DNA of 64,000 nucleotides, from contig OY754330.1 in assembly GCA_963573305.1 (NCBI GenBank), positions 3,348,001 through 3,412,000 on the forward strand, read 5' to 3'. Shown piece by piece: positions 24,401 to 36,400 of the stretch; position 1 is the first letter of the stretch, and every line of letters starts with the position of its first letter. The notes below the pieces were generated by a model, which saw only the letters and a program-made list of their open reading frames with translations, did no database searches and had not been told where the DNA came from. Position numbers and translations under genes: made by a program. The DNA comes from Pyrrhosoma nymphula. Taxonomy: Eukaryota > Arthropoda > Insecta > Odonata > Coenagrionidae.

Positions 24401-27400
24401 GAAAAAAAGTAAAGTAGATGGATCGTAAATAGTCATTGGACACCAGTTGTTTGAGTTTACGCTACGTGAAAATAACCTTTGACAGCTTGACGCACATTGT
24501 GGAAATGTGAGAGTCCCACTGGAGCTTATTGTCAAAATCAAATTCAAGCAGCTTAATGCTTCCGATTTCGTTTATGGATTTGCTAAGAGAGAAGGTAGCC
24601 AATTGTGTTATTTCTGTATTTAAAATAAGTCCATTGGCAGTGAACCAGCTAAGAGCGGTAGCCATAACAGAATTATCAGAGTTTTGGATACTCTATTCAG
24701 ATCCTCAATAGCAATATATATGTATAAATGTAGTGTCGTCCTTGTAAAGTATTGACTCACTTGTGACATTGCATGGAAGGTCATTTATGAACACCAAAAA
24801 TAAAAGTGGTCCGAGCACTGATCTCTGAGGGACACCTTGATTGACTTTCAACGAACAGGACAGTTTATTTTCAATACAAACAGACTGTGAACGTTCCCTC
24901 AAATATGAGTCAAAAATCTTTAGTTCAATGTTCTTGACACCGTAGTGATTTAGCTTCTGAAGAAGAGCAGAACAGGAGACACAATCAAACACCTTAGTCA
25001 AGTCACATGCAATCAGGCCGACAGCTGATTTTTCTTCAAAGGCATTACTAATAATGTTGGTAATATGTTGAATGGCCTGAGTGGCTGTTTTACCTCTGCG
25101 AAAACCATATTGTGAGGAAGTAAATAGTTCATTGCTTTCGAGGAAGTCGTACTGCTGGGATTTGATTACAAGCTCAAGAATTTTACTAAAAACTGGAATA
25201 GTTGAGATTGGCCGATAGCTGTAAGGATCATCTTTGGGACCCTTCTTATAGATAGGAATGACTTTTGAATGCATGAGACCCAAAGGAAAGATACCAGAGT
25301 GTAGACAGGTATTGAAAATAATAGAGAGAGGTTCAGTGATACACTTGTTTAAAGTCTTAATTAAATTGTTCGAGAGGCCATAAATATCTTTACTGTTAGA
25401 GTTTTTTAAAGATTTTATTATTTTGAAAATATCAAGTGAGGTTACCCACTTCCATTTAAACTGGTTTCTGTTAATTTTGTGGTTTCGTAAAAGACTATAT
25501 GCCTTTGCTAGGTTGGAAGGGTTGGAAGAACTTATTTTATCTACAGAATTTATCAAATCCAGCATAATATGTCACTGTTATGCCCAGGCACTAGATCATA
25601 TTTTCAAAAGGAAGAGTTACTCTGGTAAACTCTGACTCTGACAAAACAGAAGTCCACTTGGTCGACAAAATGAGAGTCATTAATCTCTTAGCACAGTAAA
25701 ATAAAAATACTCGTTTGCGTTGATCCCCGAGGTGAGGTACCGAATGAAACTTCAATGGGACAAAACAAAGTGACAAACTCAAGGAACACGACTGTATCTG
25801 CACTTGGTAAAGAGTGTATTGATGCTCTTTAGTGCCCAAACCCTCACAGTCTGTCAACTACTAAAAAAGTTAATACGTATCATGTTTTAGACGGTGAAAT
25901 TTTCAAGGAAAATGAGCTCTTACTTCATAAGGGGTTAACTTTCTGTTTGTAACAATGTGACCGACACAGGCCAGAGATCCCTTACTTTTTAGGGGATGGG
26001 GGGTGAAGCACTGAAGCAAATTTGCAAGAGGCGTTGGTAAAACGAAAGTGGGATGGGAGAAGCCTCAGCTCTGTGACTCATCTCCTCTCTGTCGGATGCT
26101 GGTCTTCCGCTGCCCAACTCGAAATGCACGAAAAAATCGTTACAGAATAAGGGAGTCTCCGCATAAATTGGCAAAAGAATACATATTATGTTGGAATGCG
26201 GACAGTTTGGGACATAATTTTTAAAATACTGATAAAATTCGAAGCAAATTTGGACTATGGTTTTAGTCCCTCAAACCATCAAATTATTATCATTCCAGAA
26301 TTTTGATTCTACCTTGCTTCTGAGTATTCAACGGTGTTCAGCGAGATGTTGTGAAACATATTGCAATGATAAATGAAAAGTGAAAAACTTTGTGTATGTC
26401 CACAGTATTTATTATAGTACGACGCGTTTCAGCGAATCATCTTCGCTATCATCAGGTACAAAATGATTTTGTACCTGATGATAGCGAAGATGATTCGCTG
26501 AAACGCGTCGTACTATAATAAATACTGTGGACATACACAAAGTTTTTCACTTTTCATTTATCATTGCTTCTGAGGTTGAACTGAAAACGAACTAGTAGAA
26601 GTACCTGTCTCTGGTCCCATGTGCGCTCAGCAAACAAAGTTTTTTACGAATCTCTTGGAGTAGAGGTTATTTTGAAGCTGCTTCTGGGTGGTTTACAATT
26701 CAAACAGTGACGTGGAATTCGTGAAATAGCAGTTCAAGGGTAGTATTGCTGTAGCAATGTATTATGCGTTTCAGTTGGATTTCAAAAAAGATGCAAAGGA
26801 AGAAAAATTGGCACCTTTTCAGATATTTAATTCTGACGAAACAGTTTTGTGCTGTGTGTATCTTAGCGAGCAATATCTGGCTAGTCTATTAAGGATTCTA
26901 GCTAGGGAGAATGGAAATGTACAGCAATTTTGGAAAATAACTGTCACTTCTTGATGCAATAGAAAGTGTGTCTCTGTGAAGCCTGCGACCCTAGTTTGAT
27001 CATGGAGAAATAATTAAAAATGAGGAATTAGTAGATACTTTGAACACCTATTTACCTCTACTATATCAGTCAACGAAATATTTTGAAGTTGAGAGATTCT
27101 GAGAACCTAAGGGGTCATTCAAGTATGTATTGCGTAAGATGTTTTGGGGGAGTGGGGGTTGGGCTCCTCATACATTGTCTTGCGTAGGGGGTGAGGGGAT
27201 CCAAGATAATCTTGCGTAAGATTTTAGTTTCTCATGGAATCGCATGCATAGAGTTATTGTTGGACAAAGAATCTCAAGTGTTTAGCGCTGCAAATAGCAC
27301 ATTAATTCCCTCCTTTGACGTGCCGCCGCTCTAAAACCTCTTATCTACAGGTATCATGCAATGTTTCACCTTATGAGAGGCAGTGCAACTTATTAACGTA

Positions 27401-30400
27401 GCACAAGCGCTCGCTCGTAAGAGGTCGTATTGGTCTGCTCGCTAGTCTGCTGCGTCCTACGTTTGCAATTAGTTCATCAAACATCAGTCACCAAAAAGTT
27501 TATCTTAGTGCATGATTCCATTAATCATTAATTTATGACAACTTCCATAAGATTGGGAAGGGAAGAGGAGGGTTAATGAAATCTTTCGTTTGGGGGAAAA
27601 TGGGGGTTATAAAGTGTTCAAAATCTCCTTTTATGTGTTATACTTGAATATAAGTGGATGTTACAAGTGTGACAAATTTGAATAGTGTATTCCAGCATGT
27701 GAATGATGAGGATATTGTTGATGGAAATACGCAAAATGTTGAAGATAAAGAAGGAGACAAGGAATGCAGTGATGGGAGTTAGTTTTCCATTTGCGTCAGA
27801 CCCAGCACGCTGGAAAGCAGATCTGAAGCAGGGGTGGTGTGCGCGCTAGACAATAAAATAACTTCAATAATCTCACCTATGATTGTTGTTTTTGTGTTGA
27901 TTTTTCAGTGAAGGCATCAAATGTAGATGATGTAATTTTTTAAAGTCTCTGTATCATAGGGCTTGTTTTTAAATGCGTATTTTGATCGAGTTAGATCGCT
28001 ACACTCAAAACATTCAGCCGTGGCTATTTTGAATGTAGAAATTCTAATTGCTATATTCCACAGCAAAATATTTATTCTTATTATTTGAATAAGATTTCTT
28101 TTTATTTTAAGAAGATATGTATAAATCTTTATCTGTGGAGAATTGCCGTTTAAATTTGTGCATTATGTTGAAATTCCACAACATCATGCCTTATACATGC
28201 ATCTCTTTTTATGACTATTTTGAACCTGTAGAATGCTACCTACCAGCATGTTGTCAAACATTTCACCTCTGCACATCACTCATTTCAACGTTGTTCATGT
28301 ATGCTTAAGTTCACTAATGTGTTCCAATTTGTGCCCGCTTCTACATGCTGAACGGAAAGCTGCCCATAATATTCTAACTGCACTATTTTTTCATTCATTT
28401 CTTCCCTTGCCAAGCTATCAGCAGTCACTTGTTGTTTAAAATACTTTTTTCATGCAAATTTTATAGCATAATCCATTTATACTCTGCCTCATTGTCCATG
28501 TTTTTGGTTAGCCGTGTTTTTTGACTAACTGTTCTTCGTCATGCATCCATTAGTAAGGATAATCGAGAGTTAACTGTAAGAATACAGTATAGGTACATTA
28601 GGGTGTCCCTTATTTGGCAAAAAAAAATTTTTTTGCGAATGTTTTCGGGCTCACCCCCTAAATATTTTCCATTCGGTCAGGTGTCCTCAAAAACAAAATT
28701 TCATCTCAATAGGCCGATATTAACCCGTGCCGACTTGAGCGCCAAGTTTGAATTTTAGGATTTATAGGTTTTTGTAGTTTTAAGTCTGTGAAAAAGTTAT
28801 TGATACATGTTTAATATGTAACTTTATGTTACAATTTAATACATCTTCACTCTTTAGACTGCATTATGGTAATAAGAAGTTAGAAGATGCAATTTTCCAC
28901 GGATAAAAATTTTTATTCGACCCAGGTTTCGATGCACTGCATCATCATGCAGTGCATCAAAACCCGGGTCGAATTAAAATTTTTATCTATGGAAAATTGC
29001 TTTTTATAAGATCTTATTATGTTCATATTCCATAACATCTCACCTGATTCCTCCCTTTTTCTGTATTATGGTTTTTAATTTATTTTATGGTTCTTGTGGC
29101 TACTTTCTTTTCAATGTTTCTTTCTTGTAATCTGGGTACAGTATACGATTTTTTGAACACACACAATTTGCTTTTTATCCTCATCTACAAGCAGTAGTCT
29201 ATAAAAATCTTGTATAAATTTAACACACCTTTCAGCACGGTCATTCACAGCTGTTAACTCCATAACTATCCTTTGAGCTTCTACATATCAAGTGTTGCTC
29301 ATCAATGTCAAAGGACATTCTTGAATTAAACTATTGTCCATATTCAGGCGAGAGAACAAATCTCTGCTTTTGGTTGACAGAAAGTCGTCCTTTGTTTTCA
29401 CCGAAATGAAAATAAGATTGAATTAGGAGATGTATGTATACCAACGAATAAAAAATTAAATAATGGCTATCAGGATAAAATTAAACTTACTATATAATTG
29501 TCTATCCAACTCTCTACAAACAGGAGTATATATCTCTTTTCCATGTGTAGATTCTCTCTTGCTAAATTTGCCTCCATTTTGATTTTGATTTGTATGTCTA
29601 CTTCACTATCAAAGAGCGATAGGACAGACAAGTCTTCTGATAAATACCACATATGGTGACTAAATTTCTTTAGAGGTGCTTTTGAAAGTGTGGAATCTAT
29701 CCTTTCATATGATTTTAGAACTTTTAAGAAGCAGAGATCTTGATAAGTAGCTTTTACAGCTGCTCTGCACTGAAGCCACGGTTTGACATAAATAGTTGCA
29801 ACGAACAGAGAGACATCTTATAACGCCTTTTTATTTGCAGTGGATAGTTTAAGTTGCGATATTAGCAGAAATATTTTTAAAACAATAAATAGCTCTTGCC
29901 ATCCATCGAGCTTGATGCATTGCCCCAGGAGGGCGTATTTTAAGTTTTTTCCATAAAAAAGTTTTTCTTCTCCCAAAATCATTAGAGAGAGCTCTATGAA
30001 TTCACGATAATCACCTCTTAGTGTTGGTTTATCTAATTAACTTTCAAAAAAGTCTAACATTTCTTTAATTTTCGACTGACAAAAAAACATTTCCACATTC
30101 TTTTTGCCACTTAGAAAATTATTGGCATTGACACTTTACCAGCTTTCCCTAAAATGTTTACAAAGTGGTATGTCAGGACTGCTTGTTACATCACATACTT
30201 TACATTGAAATATCTCAAATACAAGATCATTTATGTGATGATGGCATGGAAAAAAACTACAATTCCCTGAACAATTTTTGTTCAAGTAAGACGCATGCTC
30301 CATTAAAACGTCCAGATTTTGATGCAGTTGTGTCACAGCAGAGAATTTGTACAGTGTCTTCTATACCCCAATACCTTAATGCATTCCAAACAGCGTTGGG

Positions 30401-33400
30401 TTGCCCTTTACCAGGAGATTTTTGTTATTTTGGAACTCCAATGAACTGCTTACTGTCCCCAAATTTAACAAAAATTGGAAGTCATTCTTCATTTTGGTCG
30501 CTGAAATTTAATGCAGGCAACAGTTTTCCATCCCATTGAACAGTAAGAATTGCAGGTATATCATTCTTGAAAGCAGATTTAATTGTTTCAGAACGTTCTC
30601 TTCTCTTCTTCTATCTGACTCGATGAATAGAAGATTTATTAAAAGTCCTTCGGTATTGTGACCAAGTGCCTCTGCTTTAACAAGAAGGATGTATACAGAT
30701 TCTCGTACTCAGCTGGCATCTATCCAAAGCAGTCACTAATTTCTTATAATGTGTGATAAAATCTTTCGTGCCATGCCTTGCAGCATTCTGCATTGATGTA
30801 CTCTCAGAAGTCACTCCTAAAAGTTTACCAACATTGATTTCATCGGAACTTGCATGTGCGTTATCTGAATCTTCAGATGATGAAGAAGGAGGAACAGCAG
30901 AAGATGTAGATGCTGCACACTGCTTTTCTCTACTCCTAATTTTCTTTTCATCGCCCTTTCTTCTTTATCCGCGAGTTTTTGGTCTACTCCTGCAAGGTAG
31001 CTTTTACGTCCTGGCTCTCGCTGCCGAAGTAAAAGCATCCTGTCTACTTCCAACTTGATCATTTGATGAGCATTGGCATGTGCAATATCAAATAGATTGT
31101 CCAAATTATTTCTAAACTCCTCTTCACGATGCTTTAAAATATTTTCACACTTGATTGCGTATTTTTGCAATTTTTTCCACTACGAATGCAAGTTAATTAG
31201 TATTTGTAGTAAACAATGCTGAATATCTCTTGTCGGAATTTATGCTTTCTCCCAAAATATAATACACTTATGAATCACAAGATTAGCAATTACACTGACA
31301 GTTAATTTTACCTCCCGTATGTTACAAAATAAAACTTCAAGCACTTGTCTATTTGATGGCAATTTATGCCCAGTTATTTGGTGTTTAATATCTCCTGTTA
31401 AAAACACACTTTCCCTGGCTCTGGGCAATTGATGTGACATTATGTTAGATGAGCGACCCGAAAACACGTGTGGCACGATGGATAACAAATAAAAAACTGA
31501 CTTGAGTGCATGTAGTGACAGGCTGAGGCCAGACTCAGCGCCGGGTGGCAAGTCAGGACTTTTCTTCATGCGAGTTCACGCTCAAGTCGGCACGGGTTAG
31601 AATGCTCCGATCTCAACAAAATTTTGTATAGGCATGTTTTAGAGTCATTCAAACAAAATTGGAGGGTGAGCGTTCAAAAATTTCGGAGTCGGAAAATAAG
31701 GGACACCCTAAGGTACATGCTTAAGGTGGTTTGAGCGAGATATAGTTCCCTTGTCATAGTGGAGACCATATTCAAATTTTATTTTTTTATTTCAGCGTCT
31801 GTTAGAAGTATAAAAAAAATATTGTAATATTAATGGCGTAGAGATATAGTTATGTAAGACCAAAATTATCAGTAATTAAATAAATGAAGCTACATAAGTC
31901 TTTAATTTGACTCATTTATTTCCCGCCGTACGGCTGAAAACCCTTCAAAACAGCAGGCTTATTTGCGATTCTGTAATAATTACTGCGGTGAGTAATAGAT
32001 TATTTTTAATAAATAGTTGAGAAAACATGCAATCTACACACCGTTAGTTTTTTGACGAAATCTAGGTGCTAGAAATTCCTAATTTTTTCAATATTCTATC
32101 CCTCTGGAGCGGACAGCCGTAATCTATCCTAGATGTAAAAGAGCTTAACAGCATTGGAAATATGAGAGTTTTTTTATTGAAAATGAGGCCAAATTCTTGG
32201 TGAAGTGGTTTTTTGCTCAAACTACCTTAACACATTCAGCGCGAAGAACGTCTATTGACGTGGTCCCGTCTATGCCAATCTACGGGACCACATCAATAGA
32301 AGTGGGCCATTTAAAAAATGGGTTCCGTTTCTAGTGTCTCTGTTAAATTCACGACCCTCATTGAATGTGTTAAGGAAGCTCTATTCTTGAAGCTGAGGGA
32401 ATGGGGTGAATGTGTATATCATAGTTGGGGAAATTAACAAAAATAATTAACTGATTAAAGTTAAAGTTAATCTCTGTAAAAAAAGTAACTATAGTTCAAG
32501 TTAAAAGTTACTTTTCGGAAAAAGTAACCGATTAAAGTTAAAGTTAAAAAAAATGACTTTTGCCTTGAAAGTTACTTTTTCAGTTACTTTTAAGAAACTT
32601 TTAAAAAGTAACTTTTATAAGCTATTTTTCACAATTGGGAAAAAGAAATGCAAACTCAAACACAAAGTCATTAAACTTTAGTAACATTATCATTTCAAAA
32701 TTTGTATCGGACATCCGTCCCGGTCGACAAATTTTTGTGGTCACTCCGCTCAACCCTGCTGACGACGGGATGTCGCCGTGTAAGTTATGCATAAACTGGC
32801 ACATTTTACAGAACGTCACTTTGAATAATGAACCCGACCCCCTCATTACCCATCATAGGTTTTTGGTGACCCCCTTTCTCGTGTTCAACTATGTAGTATT
32901 GATGACACGATGTTGCCGAGTTGCATTCTTGCACAACTACCCAGCTACATTGCATTCTTAGATACCGTTGTATTTTCCCCTCCGTCTGTTGGGCAAGCTT
33001 TGTGTCCAAATTCGAACAGTTCGACATTCGCCAAACATAAACGAAAAAAATTAACTGAAGTTAGTTTTGTATCAGTTAATGAATAATTTTAATGACGAAA
33101 AGTTAACTCTTCTAAAAAGTAACGGTTAAGTTAAATAGTTAGCTACCTTTTTAACTATTACCTAATTTTAATCAATAATTTTTTAAATTGTTAATCCCAA
33201 CTATGGTGTATATCACATCGGATGTGAGAGTGTGAGTGATGCATGAGATACATAGTTTGGAAGGAGTGATTGTAGAATGTTGATTGAGAAGTTTGAGTGG
33301 AAGTGGAAGAGGGGTGGTGGAAAATGAAAGGCGATGGAAAAAAGAAGTGAATATTGAAGTGAGTGAAAAAGGCATACACTTTGAGTTTGATTGCCACCGA

Positions 33401-36400
33401 ATGCATTTGTTATCTACCATGTAACAATGGAAAGTGAGCAGCCATCCTTCTCTGGGTGCTGTAAGGTAGCAACGGTTGATCTATGACATCACCTGTATGA
33501 ATGAACTCTGTCTGGTTTTTGTTCACAAAAAAACAAAGGTGTGAATTTCATAGTATCCATTCAACAGAGCCTTTGTCTGCTTGATAGACGATGAGGCACT
33601 GCCTGGCTATAGAATAACCTTGGTAAAATTTCCCATTATTGACTTAAAGGTTAAGGCATCATTTGTCATTACTGCTGTAAAGTTGTTGTCATTCAGAGAA
33701 AATACATAAATGTCACTAACTGAATAATAGGAGCTTTTAAATTGTTGTTAAATGAATTTATGTTAAGCAAGTTGATCTCAAATGAAGCATGCCTGTGTTT
33801 TGTACTTTACTGGATCTCTCGATTGCCAGTCAGATGTGTTAGCCAGTTGCACCACCAAGCCATCTTAATTCTAGGCGAATTTCAGCGGGGGTTTAAGCAG
33901 ACTAGATGTTCTTGTTTGAAGTCAAAAGGAGACATGGTCAACTTACTAATCTACTGTTGCAGAGGACAAACCCAACTTTATCACTAAGAATGACTGATAC
34001 TCTGACAATTACTAATTACTTTATCGTGGCTCATTCTAAAATGTTCTCGAGTTTAGGGAATTTTTACTGTACACTTATTTCAGTTGATGACCAAAATTTA
34101 AGTCCCTAGCCACAAGCATTTCTAAAGGATTAGGTAACCATTCCACATTGAAAATTAACCCTCCGAGATCCAAAAACAATCGATATCACTCTAAGATATG
34201 TTGGGTTATCCTAAAATGCTAGTTGTCATTGTTAATTTCAACACTTCCTCTCTCTCTTCTTAGTCGCCCGTCATCCTGCCTGATCAACTTCCTGCTCAAC
34301 GGACGGTCTGTGATGCTCGAGATGGCTCGTAAGTCTGGCGGGAAGATGACATCGCACTTACTTGCGGCACACGGGGGTGAGATCTTCATTCATGCTCTGA
34401 GCACATCACGTAGCGTGCTCGAAGAGCCGCCCTCCATCTCTGAGGGCTGTGGAGGTCGTGTTACTGACTATAGGATACCTGTGAGTAGAAAAATTGCTTC
34501 TGATGCAACGTATGCTCGCAATGTTGTGGTATCTTTTTTCATTCCTATCCTTTCAAAGTTTTGCACATTCTTGCTCTTCTCGCCTCAATAGAGGTGGCCG
34601 CCACTCTGTAAATTACCTCGGCAATTTTCGTAAATTACCACGGTATTTTTCGTAATTTTACCGTGCCCCTTGAAAATTACTGTAATTTTCTAGATAATTC
34701 ACCTATGTTTGAGATTATTTTTCATACAGACAATTTCCCAACATGTTCTTTTAAGCCAAGTTCACATTTCCTACTTGTTTAATAATAAATTGAGGCATGT
34801 ATAACTCATTTTTGGAATATTTTACTTAAATTATAACATTATAAGAGTAATGCATTAGAATATTCTTCTTGAAAATTTCTCATACTTTAACAAAAGAAAG
34901 CCAGAAAGTTGCTGCCGTAGTTCTTTTTACAATTTAAAATATTTCTAATAGATTGTAGATAGTTGTATTAGGTATGGTTTAAACATGGTCATTCCATTCC
35001 TATTGCTATTGGCTTTCTTAGTTAACCGTACATTTGCTGTTAAATGCTTAAAACTTAAAAAATACTGGAAAATTACCGTAATATACCGTGGTGGTACTTT
35101 ACCTCAGATGAAAATTATGGTAATTTTCCCATGTCTACGCCTCAATATAACTGAGGATTTACGAGAAGAATATTGCACTCGGTTGTGTGGGAGGAGTACT
35201 GCAGAGTTCCTTGAGTATGCAAGAGCGAGGACCTTGAATAAGCCTTACAGATTGATATGTGACATCTTTTCCAGTTGGCAAATGCCATTTATGAAGAATA
35301 TAATCATTCCTATCCTGAAGAAGAAAAGAGCCGAGAGATGTGAAGACTTGAGAATAATTAGCCTAACAGTGCATGCATCAAAAATTCTGACCAGAATCAT
35401 ATACAGGATAATGGAACAGAAGATGGATAATATTCCTGGATGAAGACTTATTTTGTTTCTGGGAAAGTAGAGGAATGAGAGAAGATATTTTATCCCTGAG
35501 AATTATCATAGAAAGCAGATTCAAGAGGATAAGCCCGAATATATTTGATTAATTGACCTTGAGCAAGCATTTGACAATGTGGACTGGAACCAAATGCTGA
35601 CCACACTGAAGAGCATAGGAGTGTCATTTAATGACAGAAGGAATGAACAACATGCAGGCTGTATGAAGAACAGCTGGTAGTGATTAAATGTGGCGGAAAT
35701 ACAGAGGAACCAGAAGTGAAGAAGCAGGAGTACAACAAGGATAAGCATGGGACCAATGATATTTAATATTTATGCATACATTGAAAAAGCCATAAATGAA
35801 ATAAAGGAAAAATTAAAAACATGAATACAAGTGCATGGAGAAAAAAATCATCATGCTACGCTTTGCTGATGACACAGCAATTCTTACTGAGAAGAAGATC
35901 TGATGAGAATGCTGAATTGTATGGTCAGAACTCGGAAGGAATAGAACTTGAAGATTAATGCTAAGAAAACCAAGGTTATGGTTTGTGGAAGAAATCTAGA
36001 AGCCAAATTCACCGTTGAACTTGGGCTGCAAAATCTTGTGTGAGTGGAAGAATTCTTTTGCCTGGGAAGTAGAATCACCAGTGTTGGAAGAAGCAAGAAA
36101 CACATTGTGAGAGCAGAATAGCCCAAGCGAAGAAGGCATTCTACGAGAAAAGGCTTCTGCTGATAGTTGATGACGCAAGCCAGGAAGAAAGGAAGCACTT
36201 CAATAAAGCATATATTTGGAGCATGCTCTTATTTGGCATGGAAGCCTGGACAGTAAGAGGAGCAGAGGAGATTGGAAGCAATGGAGATTATGTGGTGATA
36301 TATATGTATTAATGATGAAAATTAAATGGATGGAGAGAATCAGTAACGAAGAAGTCCTAATAATAATACTAATAATACTTCATTAGCCCAGTTGGTTTGT

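Larger units (their letters stand above)
26363..26567. repeat. 205-bp near-perfect palindrome (102-bp arms)
   Basis: 26363-26464 is the reverse complement of 26466-26567 around the single base 26465, with essentially no mismatches visible. Both strands therefore carry the same sequence, including a hammerhead-ribozyme-like core. The outer arm ends in GCAATGATAAATG / CATTTATCATTGC. Near-perfect symmetry points to a recent event or active conversion between the arms. Confidence 0.95.
28599..31710 (-). mobile_element. 3.1-kb hAT-type element with perfect 8-bp target duplication
   Basis: The TIR TAGGGTGTCCCTTATTT (28599-28615) matches the inverted right end (31694-31710). The 8-bp duplication AGGTACAT lies at 28591-28598 and 31711-31718, diagnostic of hAT-style integration. 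A second pair of inverted blocks (CCCGTGCCGACTTGAGCG near 28724 and its complement near 31582) lies further in. The interior carries a minus-strand transposase-like pseudogene and the foldback at 28869-29020. Confidence 0.93.
11909..34263 (+). other. INTS13 intron 7, 22.4 kb of nested repeats
   Basis: The largest intron. Stretches in it where I recognise nothing: 12565-14203, 18071-19258, 25621-26362, 27111-28590 (only a G-rich repeat-like phrase around 27115-27240), 31719-32226 and 33216-34263. The rest is covered by the elements listed individually. The splice sites are GTGTGT (11909) and TTCTTAG (34263). Confidence 0.85.

Noticed and set aside
27111..27650. Possible GGGTCATTCAAGTAT repeat element
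   Set aside because: One end-like phrase and G-rich repeats are visible, but no second end, duplication or ORF supports an element.
30753..31058. + strand ORF across the hAT element
   Set aside because: Antisense of the minus-strand transposase-like sequence (ILKHREEEF region).
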